From Arachidicoccus terrestris (GTDB lineage Bacteria; Bacteroidota; Bacteroidia; Chitinophagales; Chitinophagaceae), in contig NZ_CP083387.1 of NCBI RefSeq assembly GCF_020042345.1, forward strand, positions 4,712,001 through 4,776,000: a stretch of DNA of 64,000 nucleotides. The letters run 5' to 3'. The position numbers and the translations under genes are program-made. Under the pieces are notes generated by a model. The model did not search any database. It saw only the letters and a program-made list of their open reading frames with translations, and was not told where the DNA came from. Numbering within the stretch: position 1 is the first letter of the stretch; the number at the start of each line of letters is the position of its first letter. Below, in pieces: positions 55,081 to 63,904 of the stretch.

Positions 55081-55326
55081 ATGGGACTGAAAATACATAC
55101 ATATGATTTTGTGAAGCCAAGAGTCAGCAATATCTGGAAGGCATGGTTAAGCACGAGTATCGGCTTATTCATACCTGTGCTCACAGCAATTGCAACAAAA
55201 ATCATGAATGGTTCGATTGACTGGAAATATATAAAACTGTCTCTTATCGGGACACTTGTTTTAGCAGTAACGGACTTATTGCATGAAGTCAAAGAAAGGA
55301 TGGATAAAAACCGAACTAAAAACTAA
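55081..55326 (+). CDS. Small membrane protein, unknown
   Basis: The 81-residue protein has two hydrophobic segments (about 21-41 and 52-66) and charged ends (VKERMDKNRTKN). I do not recognise the family; size and topology recall holin-like or small structural membrane proteins, but nothing beyond that supports a function. It lies 74 bp after the S53 peptidase on the same strand and may be co-transcribed with it. A strong hairpin follows about 100 bp downstream. Confidence 0.6.
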   Translation: MGLKIHTYDFVKPRVSNIWKAWLSTSIGLFIPVLTAIATKIMNGSIDWKYIKLSLIGTLVLAVTDLLHEVKERMDKNRTKN

Positions 55327-55423
55327 ATCAGTTAAATAAGGCAATTGCAAAATGGATCATTTCTAATCGATAAATGAAAAGACGGACTGTGACTTAAAGA
55401 TTTATGCTGTTGCGGCTTTTCCT

Positions 55424-55458
55424 AACCAAAGGCCAGAAAAGCCGTCTGGCCTTTGGTT
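55424..55458. repeat. Perfect inverted repeat, 13-bp arms, 9-nt loop
   Basis: AACCAAAGGCCAG (55424-55436) pairs exactly with 55446-55458. It may end the transcript of the S53 peptidase and small membrane protein genes, but no T-run follows. Confidence 0.65.
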
Positions 55459-55547
55459 CAGATGATTTAAATACTTCGAATTCAGTAAAAATTCAGAATA
55501 TATTCAGAATGACAGTAGCTAATATTTTTTTGCATTACCAGTAAAGT

Positions 55548-55596
55548 TTGATGTCTATGGAATTATTTGAACTTCAAATAATTCCATAGACATCAA
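55548..55596. repeat. 49-bp palindrome, 24-bp perfect arms
   Basis: 55548-55571 and 55573-55596 are exact inverse copies around a single central C. It is far longer than a normal terminator stem and has no T-run. It may be the footprint of a mobile element or a cruciform-forming site. Confidence 0.8.
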
Positions 55597-55691
55597 CAAA
55601 AATCTCAAGACACTGTCTCAAAAGCTGTCCCTTTGTTTTAATTACTTAATTTAAGAATTGGCATCTATTTTGTTCAAGGTTTGATAAAATT

Positions 55692-56495
55692 ATGATCATG
55701 AAAAAGTTTATGTTATTCACCTTAACGATTGCTTCTTTGTCTATTATAGGATTGTCCTGCACCAAAAGCGATGACAATTCTCCAGGCTCGGCCTCCGTTA
55801 ACTTTCATCTGACAGATGCACCCGCCTCCTATGACCAGGTAAATGTTGATGTTCAGTCAATACAGGTTCAAACCAATCAAGATACTGGATGGCAAACCTT
55901 AACACTTATTCAACCTGGTGTATATAACCTTATCAAATTAAGAAACGGAGCAGATACCTTACTGAGCAGGGCTACCTTGCCAGCAGGCACGATTTCACAA
56001 ATCCGGCTGGTTTTAGGAACAGAGAATTCCGTTGTGATAGATGGACAATCTCATCCTTTGGCCACTCCTTCATCAATGCAAAGTGGGTTAAAATTTAATT
56101 TTCATCAGACACTGGTGGCCAATGGTGCCTATGACATCTGGATAGATTTTGATGCTAATAAGTCTGTTGTAAAAGAGGGTAATGGCTCTTACGCCTTAAA
56201 GCCTGTCATAAAAGCTTACAGCCAGGAAACGGACGGGCAGATCAAAGGTTATGTTTTGCCTTATATGGCGTCCGAGTCTGTATTGGCGATCAGCAACGGC
56301 GATACGGCTTATGCCTATCCTGCTTCAACAGATGGTTTCTTTATGTTTAAAGGGCTTGTTGAAGGGAACTATACGGTCGTTTTTAGCGCTGGCATGGAAT
56401 CCGGGCTTAAAGATACGACCCTGACAGATGTGAATGTCAGTTATGGACAAGTGACAGACCTGGGAACCACCAATTTAGTATCTCTAAACCCCTAA
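55692..56495 (+). CDS. DUF4382 domain lipoprotein
   Basis: The 267-residue lipoprotein (lipobox IIGLS-C, Cys23) has a DUF4382 domain (about 34-165: VNFHLTDAPASYDQVNVDVQSIQVQ, LPAGTISQIRLVLG, and WIDFDANKSVV) followed by a carboxypeptidase-regulatory-like repeat (about 180-260, GFFMFKGLVEGNYTVVF). DUF4382 proteins are common Bacteroidota envelope lipoproteins with no known activity. A Met at residue 3 is an alternative start. It stands as a single transcription unit with a strong terminator at 56530-56568. Confidence 0.9.
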   Translation: MIMKKFMLFTLTIASLSIIGLSCTKSDDNSPGSASVNFHLTDAPASYDQVNVDVQSIQVQTNQDTGWQTLTLIQPGVYNLIKLRNGADTLLSRATLPAGTISQIRLVLGTENSVVIDGQSHPLATPSSMQSGLKFNFHQTLVANGAYDIWIDFDANKSVVKEGNGSYALKPVIKAYSQETDGQIKGYVLPYMASESVLAISNGDTAYAYPASTDGFFMFKGLVEGNYTVVFSAGMESGLKDTTLTDVNVSYGQVTDLGTTNLVSLNP

Positions 56496-56529
56496 ACATC
56501 CTATCCGTAATAAGTATAAGTTCATATTC

Positions 56530-56568
56530 AAAAGGGGTTGTCTTAGAATTTCGAGACACCCCTTTTTT
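56530..56568 (+). terminator. Intrinsic terminator of the DUF4382 gene
   Basis: AAAAGGGGTTGTCT (56530-56543) pairs with AGACACCCCTTTT (one bulge) and ends in six T. It lies 35 bp past the stop. Confidence 0.85.
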
Positions 56569-56691
56569 AAGTTCTACCTCCCACCGCATTTCGCCGGTGA
56601 TTTTAAGTATGCTCCTGGCCATTATAATCTCAAATGCCAATAAAGAAGAACAGGTACTTCCCCCTATAAGCTACCTGCAGATAGCCTAGGC

Positions 56692-59055
56692 TTATTCCGT
56701 TTTTAGACTTTTAACCGGATTGATGCTGGCTGCCCTCACTGCCTGCCAGCCCACTGCCGTCATGGCTATAATCAGCCCAAATGCGCCGGGCAGCGCGAAC
56801 CACGACCAGTGTATATGCACTCTGTAATCATAATTCATCAGCCAGCCGTGCATACAATACCAGGCAACAGGAGCTGCGATGATAAAAGCGATAAATACCA
56901 ATTTCAGAAACTGTCTGGATAACAAACTAGTAATGCTATATACAGAGGCGCCAAGAACTTTTCTAATTCCAATTTCCTTGGTCCTGGTCTCCGCCAAAGA
57001 CATAACTAAACCTAAGAGCCCTAAACAGGAGATAAAGATCGTCAAACCTGCAAATAAGCTTGAAAGCCGGGACATTCGTTTGAGATCAGTGAATTTTAAA
57101 GCATAGTCTTTATCCACGAAAGTATATTCAAAAGGAAATTCGGGATTGTATTTATTGAAGATTGCCTTTATTGTTTTCAGACTTTCATCTGTTGGCCGGT
57201 CTGGATTGAGCCGGTAATGCATCGTTGAAAACCATGAACAGGGTCCAAGAATAATCATCGGGTCTATTTTTGCGGTGACGCCCTGAATAATAAAATCTTT
57301 TACGACTCCTACAATATGCAAGGTGGTATCAAAATGGATGTCTTGGCCAATCGGGTTTTTAAGGCCCATAATCTGAGCAGCCGTTTCATTCAGCAGGCAG
57401 GCAGTACTATCACTCGGATATCTGGCAACGTCGATGTCCCTGCCCGCTACAAGTCTTGTTTGCATGGTTTTTACAAATCCTCCGTCCGTGCTATACCGGC
57501 TAAAGGTTATATGCTCGTCCTCCGGTGTACTTCCCGGCCACTTGGCACCCCATGCATTACTATACTGCGCTGTTATCGGAGACATATTCTTGGAGACAGC
57601 TATAACAGCACCACTGGCTAAGAGCTCATTTTTGATCACCGTATAGTTCTTTTCCAGTTGACCGGTTAGAAAACTATATACCAGGCCATTTTCTGTATAC
57701 CCTTTGTCACGCTCCTGCGTATATTTAATTTGCCTGGAAACAACTATTGTGGCTATAATCAGCGCAATACTGAAAGTAAATTGTGTCACGACCAGGGCGG
57801 ATCGCAAGCTGATTTTAGCATTTATTCTTTTAAAAGTTCCCTTGAGCACTTTTACAGGCTGAAAGCTCGATAAATATAAAGCCGGGTAGCTACCCGCAAG
57901 AAGTCCCGTAAAGATGACAAAACATACAGCAAATATCCATATATAGGGGCTGGAATAGGCAATGGAGAGTTGCTTGCCGACAAGCCGATTAAAGAACGGC
58001 AGCGCCACTGCAACAATTCCCGCAGCTATTAAAAATGCAATAAAAGAAAACAAGATACTTTCAGATAAAAATTGCCCAATTAAAGAACGCCTATGCGCAC
58101 CGATCACTTTACGCACCCCTACTTCTTTGGCACGCTTTTCACTTCTGGCCGTACTAAGGTTCATAAAATTAATACAGGCTATCAGCAAAATAAATAAAGC
58201 GACGACAGAAAATAAGCGGACCATAACAATATTGCCCGTTACAAACTGGCCATTTACTGCTTTATTGTATAAAAACCGTTTACTTAAAGGAAACGCAAAT
58301 ACTTCAGTCGTTTGATGATCACTACCCTTCGTATGATTGATCGTAATATTTTTAATTTTCTTGTTAAACGCGCTGAGTGCCGTATGAGGCTTTAAAAGTG
58401 CAAAAGTTGCCACAGAGTTATTGCCCCAGTATTCATCGTAGTAGCCTATTTTCTTTGCGTAGTCCCAAGACACCAGATAATTAAAATCAAATTGGGTATT
58501 ACTGGGAAGATCTTGTATTACAGCTGATACCGTTACGTAATTTGTATTATCCAGTTTCAGCGTTTTACCAATGGGGTCTTTATCCCCGAATAGTGTTTTG
58601 GCGAACTTTTCAGTCAGAACAATCTTAGTGTTGCCATGCAAAGGATTTATTGCGGACCCCTTGACAACGTGCATATCAAACATGCTTAGAAAACCGGTAT
58701 CTACATAAGCGCCAGCGGAGAATATCTTTTCTGTTCCCACTGTAAATAGAAAATTAGTTGTACTATATCGACTTATATCTTCCACTTCTGGATATTCCTG
58801 CCTCAGAGTAGGGCCCAGAATTTTGGGTGTATACTGCCAGGCAAACACCTGCCCCTTATTTGAGTCCCGATTAGATAGGATATAGAGCTGGTCCTCTTTT
58901 TGGTAAAAGCGATCAGTACTGATCATATTTTGAAGCCAGAGAATAATGAGCATGGCACTGGCCATACCGATGGCGAGACCCACAATATTGATAGCAGAAA
59001 ACCCCTTACTTTTTAAAAGAGATCTCCAAAGGGTCTTTAAATAATGTTTAAACAT
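56692..59055 (-). CDS. ABC transporter permease, MacB/FtsX type
   Basis: From the ATG at 59055 (MFKHYLKTLWRSLLKSKGFSAINIVGLAIGMASAMLI) the protein has 787 residues. It contains two MacB-type periplasmic core regions (about 40-250 and 420-640) and two FtsX permease regions (about 270-390, with STARSEKRAKEVGVRKVIGAHRRSLI; and 665-785, with ETRTKEIGIRKVLGASVYSI). This duplicated layout is typical of the many Bacteroidota FtsX-like permeases, thought to act in mechanotransmission or export of peptides and lipoproteins. No ATPase gene is adjacent. An ATG at 59097 would add 14 residues unlike the family. A striking 42-bp palindrome lies about 100 bp upstream. Confidence 0.92.
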   Translation of the reverse strand: MFKHYLKTLWRSLLKSKGFSAINIVGLAIGMASAMLIILWLQNMISTDRFYQKEDQLYILSNRDSNKGQVFAWQYTPKILGPTLRQEYPEVEDISRYSTTNFLFTVGTEKIFSAGAYVDTGFLSMFDMHVVKGSAINPLHGNTKIVLTEKFAKTLFGDKDPIGKTLKLDNTNYVTVSAVIQDLPSNTQFDFNYLVSWDYAKKIGYYDEYWGNNSVATFALLKPHTALSAFNKKIKNITINHTKGSDHQTTEVFAFPLSKRFLYNKAVNGQFVTGNIVMVRLFSVVALFILLIACINFMNLSTARSEKRAKEVGVRKVIGAHRRSLIGQFLSESILFSFIAFLIAAGIVAVALPFFNRLVGKQLSIAYSSPYIWIFAVCFVIFTGLLAGSYPALYLSSFQPVKVLKGTFKRINAKISLRSALVVTQFTFSIALIIATIVVSRQIKYTQERDKGYTENGLVYSFLTGQLEKNYTVIKNELLASGAVIAVSKNMSPITAQYSNAWGAKWPGSTPEDEHITFSRYSTDGGFVKTMQTRLVAGRDIDVARYPSDSTACLLNETAAQIMGLKNPIGQDIHFDTTLHIVGVVKDFIIQGVTAKIDPMIILGPCSWFSTMHYRLNPDRPTDESLKTIKAIFNKYNPEFPFEYTFVDKDYALKFTDLKRMSRLSSLFAGLTIFISCLGLLGLVMSLAETRTKEIGIRKVLGASVYSITSLLSRQFLKLVFIAFIIAAPVAWYCMHGWLMNYDYRVHIHWSWFALPGAFGLIIAMTAVGWQAVRAASINPVKSLKTE

Positions 59056-59156
59056 ACCTGTGCAAGAGTTAGAAGTTATACTCACTTCCATTACCACTCC
59101 TATACCAGATTATAAAATATTGATAATGAGCAACTTTCTTTTGAGCCTGTATTTTG

Positions 59157-59198
59157 CGACTGTCCGTTTTTGGACAATTGTCCAAAAACGGACAGTCG
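59157..59198. promoter_or_regulatory. 42-bp perfect palindrome upstream of the FtsX-type permease
   Basis: 59157-59198 equals its own reverse complement. It consists of two head-to-head copies of TGTCCGTTTTTGGACA (59161-59176 and inverted 59179-59194), each itself an inverted repeat TGTCC-N6-GGACA. A paired operator for a dimeric regulator controlling the permease gene is likely. Confidence 0.62.
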
Positions 59199-59332
59199 AG
59201 CGAACAATTATTTAAGGCTTTGAAAGCTGTAGTATTTCTGGTTCATCGAACAGGCGACTCAATGACCGCTTGCTTAGTTATCAAGACAATAGAGTCATAA
59301 TTACTACCAATAATATAATCCCTGTCTTAGGT

Positions 59333-59756
59333 TCAGGCTCCCTCAACCACCTTCTTTAACCCCTGCAAAACGGGCATCCAGGTTTGTTCCGCATGCTGCA
59401 TCCGTTTTTCGCTATCAAGATTTTGTTGTGTGATCACAACAGATGTACCGTTATCTTCGTCTTTAAGTTCATATGTCAGAATCTGATATAATTCTGGCTT
59501 GTCAGGGAGTCCACTCATGGTGCTCCAATAATTATACGCAAGTTTTTTAAACGGGATGAATTCCAAAACATTCCCTTTATCTTCATAAGCAGTCCCCTCC
59601 CACTCTCCCCGAAATAGGATGGGTGAACCAATTTTCCAGTCCGTAACAAGATTCGTTCCGTAAAAATACTTCTTCACAATTGCAGGGTTGGTGAGCGCTT
59701 CCCAAACTTTTTCTTTTGGCAATAAAAACGGAAAGTGTTGCTGTGAATTCTGTCAT
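59333..59756 (-). pseudogene. SRPBCC (AHSA1-like) gene with one-base frameshift near its start
   Basis: The main frame (59333-59722, opening at a TTG) encodes about 129 residues of an SRPBCC domain: PKEKVWEALTNPAIVKKYFYGTNLVTDWKIGSPILFRGEWEG and so on to QTWMPVLQGLKKVVEGA. Its natural start is in another frame: an ATG at 59756 gives MTEFTATLSVF, the usual beginning of such proteins. Removing one base from the A-run at 59724-59728 (T5 on the coding strand) joins them as MTEFTATLSVLLPKEKVWEAL. The gene is therefore either inactivated by a one-base insertion or affected by a sequencing error in a homopolymer. The domain is otherwise intact. Confidence 0.8.
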
Positions 59757-59964
59757 ATTTTTAATTTAAAATAACAATAATCAAGCATGCAAACGACGGT
59801 GCATCATCAAATATACATTTTTTTACGTCAGAATACCAAAGCCTCTCTTCAAATAACCACACCTAGCAGTTTGCCTAAACATGCATTTATTATGTTTTAT
59901 TTGAAAAAGACAGCAGTTGGTCTTTTCCAGATACAAGTCAGCATCGTAGCCATTACAGCAATCA

Positions 59965-61287
59965 TTAAATATCTGAGTCAGTTACAGGTGACACGTTTTT
60001 TAAAAAAAATACGCCCAGCAGCCCGGAAACAAGAGAGGCTAACAATATACCATACTTTGCCTCATCAATCATCTTGATATCGGTAAACGCCAGGCCGGTA
60101 ATGAATAATGACATCGTAAATCCGACACCGGCCAGTAAGGCGACTCCGACAATATGCTTCCATTTGGCGTGCTGGGGCAAGGCTGCCCATCCAAACTGCA
60201 CCATTAACCAGGTAAAAACAAGTACACCAAGGAATTTTCCTACAACCAGCCCCAGTGAAACACCCAGGCTTACCGGATTCGCTAAAGAGCTGAAAAAGTC
60301 ACGGCCGATATGCATGCCTGCATTCGCCAGTGCGAATAATGGCATGATTACAAAGGCGACCCATGGGTGTAACCCGTTTTCAATTTTCTGTAATGGCGTT
60401 TCTGCATCCAGACAAAGTTGTTTTATATTGCTGATCGTTCTGTGTTGCTCCCAGGTGGTCAGCGTACCGTCTTGCCTGTGCGCCTGTTCAAAATCCGTAG
60501 CATATTTTCTCACATTTTGCACATATTCCTGTTCGTTTATTTTTGTCCTGGCAGGGATCATAAAAGCGACCAAGACCCCGGCAATCGTAGCATGTACACC
60601 CGAAAGCAAAAAGAAATACCAGATAATAACGCCTATCACCAGATAAAAAAAAGTATCTCTAACTCCCAAGCGATTGCCAATCCAAAGTACGGCAAGCAGT
60701 AATACACCAATGCCCAAAGGTAAAAGCGCAATTTGCTGTGTATAGAAGACTGCAATAACCAATACAGCTCCGAGATCATCCGCTACTGCCAGTGCAGAAA
60801 GAAAAGTTTTAACCGATCTGGGAATGTGCTTGCCTGCAATAGATAGAAGTCCCAGTGCAAAGGCAATATCTGTGGCCATGGGGATGCCCCATCCATGCGA
60901 AGAAGGTAACCCCTGGTTAAAGGCTATAAATAGCAATGCAGGCACCAGCATGCCGCCTAAAGCACCGACCATCGGCAAGGAGGCTTTCCGGAGAGTGGAA
61001 AGCTCCCCAGCAATAAACTCCCGTTTAAGTTCCAGACCGATAACAAAGAAAAATAATGCCATTAAGCCGTCATTGATCCAGATATGCAGGGGCTGTATAA
61101 ACCTTAGCTCCTCAATCCCGATAGCAAACTTCGTTTCCCAGAGATGATGATAGGTATCCTGCCAGGAAGAATTTGCCCAGACTAGCGCCACCACTACACT
61201 TGCAAACAGCACAACGCCACTCGTATATTCCTGGTGAATGAATTTATTTACAGGCCTCAACAGTTGGTCTATAGGGGATCTTGTCAT
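59965..61287 (-). CDS. nhaA: Na+/H+ antiporter NhaA
   Basis: The 440-residue inner-membrane protein matches NhaA throughout: FFVIGLELKREFIAGEL (about 80-96), GIPMATDIAFALG (Asp140) and the ion-binding pair Asp170-Asp171 in AVADDLGAVLVIAVFYT, with FALANAGMHIG and GFTMSLFITGLAF later. It exchanges Na+ for protons at alkaline pH. The length is somewhat above the roughly 390 residues of the E. coli protein because of a longer central loop (about 255-300). It is a single-gene unit on the minus strand. CAAATATA at 61295-61302 could be a -7 element very close to the start, but no -33 element supports it. Confidence 0.96.
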   Translation of the reverse strand: MTRSPIDQLLRPVNKFIHQEYTSGVVLFASVVVALVWANSSWQDTYHHLWETKFAIGIEELRFIQPLHIWINDGLMALFFFVIGLELKREFIAGELSTLRKASLPMVGALGGMLVPALLFIAFNQGLPSSHGWGIPMATDIAFALGLLSIAGKHIPRSVKTFLSALAVADDLGAVLVIAVFYTQQIALLPLGIGVLLLAVLWIGNRLGVRDTFFYLVIGVIIWYFFLLSGVHATIAGVLVAFMIPARTKINEQEYVQNVRKYATDFEQAHRQDGTLTTWEQHRTISNIKQLCLDAETPLQKIENGLHPWVAFVIMPLFALANAGMHIGRDFFSSLANPVSLGVSLGLVVGKFLGVLVFTWLMVQFGWAALPQHAKWKHIVGVALLAGVGFTMSLFITGLAFTDIKMIDEAKYGILLASLVSGLLGVFFLKNVSPVTDSDI

Positions 61288-61492
61288 AATATTACAAATA
61301 TATTTCTTTCCTTTTTAATTGCCCCTGTTTTACAATAAAAAGCATTACTATTCCATTAATAGGTTGCGCATTGCATCATTTAGCTCCTTCCCATTCGACG
61401 AAAAAAGAGGATTATAATGTGATTTTTTTGAAACAGGTAAGCATCACTTCTATCGATTTGGTGACTTATCTCTTTATTGATAACTTTAACTT

Positions 61493-62608
61493 ATGATACA
61501 ACGGCATTTACAGAATTTTATCTCATTGCATCGACTACCGGTTTTCCTGCTTCTAACAATAATAATTAGCTTTCCTATTGGAATATCCGCGGCCAGTCCG
61601 CCTGACACCAGTCATTTGCGCGTCGGAATTGCAGGAAGCCCTCCTTTTATCATGTCCGGGGCACAAAGCCAATCCGGAATTGCTTATGAAGTATGGACCG
61701 CTATTGCAGATGCTGAAAATTGGGACTTTACTACCCAACGATTCAATACTGTATCAGATGCCCTTTCCGCTTTAAAGGACGGCCAGCTGGACCTGGTAGT
61801 GGGCCCGGTCAGTATTACCTCTGAGCGTGTTGAAACAATGGATTTTTCCCAGCCTTATTATTTTTCAGGATTAAGTATTATGTCTCGTAAAGATGAGCCC
61901 ACCCTATTTGAGCGAATCCAGCCTTTTTTCAGCATGAAATTGTTGGTAGCGGTCGTGGTTTTCCTCTTTATCCTGGCAATTGTAGGCACGTTAATCTGGC
62001 TCGCAGAAAGAAAAAAGTCTCCTGAACAATTTCCTCCGGATATAACACACGGGATTGCTAACGGGATGTGGCTGGCGATTGTCACGATGTCCACAACCGG
62101 TTATGGAGACAGAGCGCCAATCACGTTATGGGGAAGGATTATTGCAGGTTGCTGGATGGTCATCTCCATCATCTTCGCCACTTCCATGGTAGCCGGAATT
62201 GCCAGTACGCTAACACTGACAGGGATGGGCAGCAATACCATCACCGAAGCCCGGCAACTTACGGGAAAAACAGTAGCCACTCCTTCTTTTCAGGTATCCA
62301 AATCTTTTTTAGATGAATTTAAGGCAAAGGCGGTTAAGACCCAATCATTAACAGAAGCTTACCAGCTCCTGCAACAGAAAAAAGTGGCCGCCATTGTTTT
62401 TGACCGCCCCCAACTGCTATATTTTCAAAAAGAACATCCGAGCGATAATATTATCGTCAGCCGTTCGGTTTACGACCCTACCGGTTACGGGTTTGCATTT
62501 CCCTTGAAAAGCCCTTTGATAAAGAAGGTCAATATCCGTATGTTACAATTAAATGAGCTAGGTAGTGTGAAGCATATAATAAAAGCCTGGATTGATGCAG
62601 AGAACTAA
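61493..62608 (+). CDS. GluR0-type ligand-gated potassium channel
   Basis: The 371-residue protein has a signal peptide (about 1-34) and a periplasmic solute-binding domain of the glutamate-receptor type split in two (about 42-145 and 250-370). The pore domain between them has a transmembrane helix (about 149-171), the re-entrant loop with selectivity filter TMSTTGYGDRAP (TTGYGD at 201-206) and a second helix (about 214-240). This is the architecture of prokaryotic ionotropic glutamate receptors such as GluR0, which have a K+-type filter. It should open a K+ pore on binding an amino acid or similar ligand. It lies alone between the divergently transcribed nhaA and the convergent MFS gene. Confidence 0.9.
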   Translation: MIQRHLQNFISLHRLPVFLLLTIIISFPIGISAASPPDTSHLRVGIAGSPPFIMSGAQSQSGIAYEVWTAIADAENWDFTTQRFNTVSDALSALKDGQLDLVVGPVSITSERVETMDFSQPYYFSGLSIMSRKDEPTLFERIQPFFSMKLLVAVVVFLFILAIVGTLIWLAERKKSPEQFPPDITHGIANGMWLAIVTMSTTGYGDRAPITLWGRIIAGCWMVISIIFATSMVAGIASTLTLTGMGSNTITEARQLTGKTVATPSFQVSKSFLDEFKAKAVKTQSLTEAYQLLQQKKVAAIVFDRPQLLYFQKEHPSDNIIVSRSVYDPTGYGFAFPLKSPLIKKVNIRMLQLNELGSVKHIIKAWIDAEN

Positions 62609-62719
62609 TAAGGTATGATCTACCCACCGAATTGTAGTAATGTCGGCGGGAGCTTAAACCCACCATTGCTGCAAAATCGTCATTAGGCAGGATGAAATAG
62701 CCTGACTACATCCGGAGGC

Positions 62720-63904
62720 TCATTTTCTGTCGCTCTGAACAAAGAAAATAAACGCAAAGAAGCCCATACATGCGAACAATGCACCATATAAAAATACCGC
62801 TTCATGGCTAACCCTGTCCCACAGTTGCCCGGCAACGTTACTGGCAATCAAACCACTTAACCCTATTGTAGCCGCATACCAGCCTATACCGCTTGCCTTT
62901 AAATGCTGTGGCACAAAATCAGCAGCCAGGGCTTTTCCTACGGAACGAAAAATACCCTGATACAGGCCATATAAGCAAAACAGAGAGCCAATAGCCCACA
63001 AATTTTTGGTTAAAGCGAATCCTACATAGGTCATAATGTAAGTAAGCAATGACAATAACAACATATTTTTTCTTCCTATCTTATCTGAAATATGCCCCGC
63101 CGGATAGGATATCAGGGCGGCAATCAGGTTAAAGACGGCGTAGATAATAATCGTGTCCCTAAAGGATATTCCTAAGTCTCTGCTTTGCAGGATAAGAAAG
63201 GCATTACTTGAATTGCCAAGACTAAACAATGCTGTTACGACCAGGTACTTTTTGTAGTTGAGTGTAAATTGTCTGAACTTAAAATCTAGCTTCGTTTTGG
63301 AAGATATCGGAACTTTTTTTTCTTTAACGAACAGGATCATCAATACGGCGATGGTGCCCGGAATAACTGAAAGGAAGAAAACACTTCGCAAAGAAAACCC
63401 CAATATAAAAATGACAAATACAGCCACCAATGGGCCGATAAAGGCGCCAAGATTGTCGCCTGCTCCTTCTAAACCAAAGGCTTTCCCTCTATTTTTTTCA
63501 TCTGTGGATGATGCAATAAGCGCGTCACGGGGAGCAGACCGGATACCTGAGCCAAGCCTGTCCATAAATCTGGCACCCCCTACCGTTGGCCAGCCGGTCG
63601 CCAGTCCGGTAAGAGGTTTGGAAATAGCTGCCAGCAAATAGCCACAAATAGCAATCTTCTTATGCTTTTGCCATTTGTCGGACAGCCAGCCGGAAAACCC
63701 CTGCACCAGGTTCTGTGTCGTGATGGCCATCCCTTCAATAATTCCGACGATCCCACCTCCGGTTTTCAGCGTTTGTGTCAGAAAAATTGGAAGCACGGGG
63801 TACAGCATTTCTGTAGAAATATCTGAAAACAAACTGGTGAGTGCCAATAGGAGGGAATTTTTCGTCAATCCGGAAAATAGTTTATTTTTCTTACCTGTTT
63901 GCAT
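62720..63904 (-). CDS. Major facilitator superfamily transporter
   Basis: The 394-residue protein has about 12 hydrophobic helices. It shows typical MFS features: FSDISTEMLYPVLPIFLTQTL in helix 1, GFSGWLSDKWQKHKKIAI (the G-x3-D-x2-K/R loop 2-3 motif), and DRLGSGIRSAPRDALIA near residues 114-130, which is typical of a widespread subgroup related to drug-resistance or nickel/cobalt-type MFS exporters. A second loop motif YPAGHISDKIGRKN lies near 267-280. The substrate is not predictable. The ATG at 63904 is close to the right edge; the 96 bp beyond show nothing. Confidence 0.9.
   Translation of the reverse strand: MQTGKKNKLFSGLTKNSLLLALTSLFSDISTEMLYPVLPIFLTQTLKTGGGIVGIIEGMAITTQNLVQGFSGWLSDKWQKHKKIAICGYLLAAISKPLTGLATGWPTVGGARFMDRLGSGIRSAPRDALIASSTDEKNRGKAFGLEGAGDNLGAFIGPLVAVFVIFILGFSLRSVFFLSVIPGTIAVLMILFVKEKKVPISSKTKLDFKFRQFTLNYKKYLVVTALFSLGNSSNAFLILQSRDLGISFRDTIIIYAVFNLIAALISYPAGHISDKIGRKNMLLLSLLTYIMTYVGFALTKNLWAIGSLFCLYGLYQGIFRSVGKALAADFVPQHLKASGIGWYAATIGLSGLIASNVAGQLWDRVSHEAVFLYGALFACMGFFAFIFFVQSDRK

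Larger units (their letters stand above)
55327..55691. other. Intergenic region with two perfect hairpins
   Basis: Holds the inverted repeats at 55424-55458 and 55548-55596, listed separately. No gene recognised. Confidence 0.6.

Noticed and set aside
59787-60077. 96-residue plus-strand open frame upstream of and into nhaA
   Set aside because: The second half is antisense to the nhaA 3' end; the composition does not look coding and no domain is recognisable.
61295-61302. CAAATATA as an nhaA promoter with a nearly leaderless transcript
   Set aside because: It fits the -7 motif on the minus strand, but no -33 element is present at the required distance; AT-rich DNA gives such matches often.
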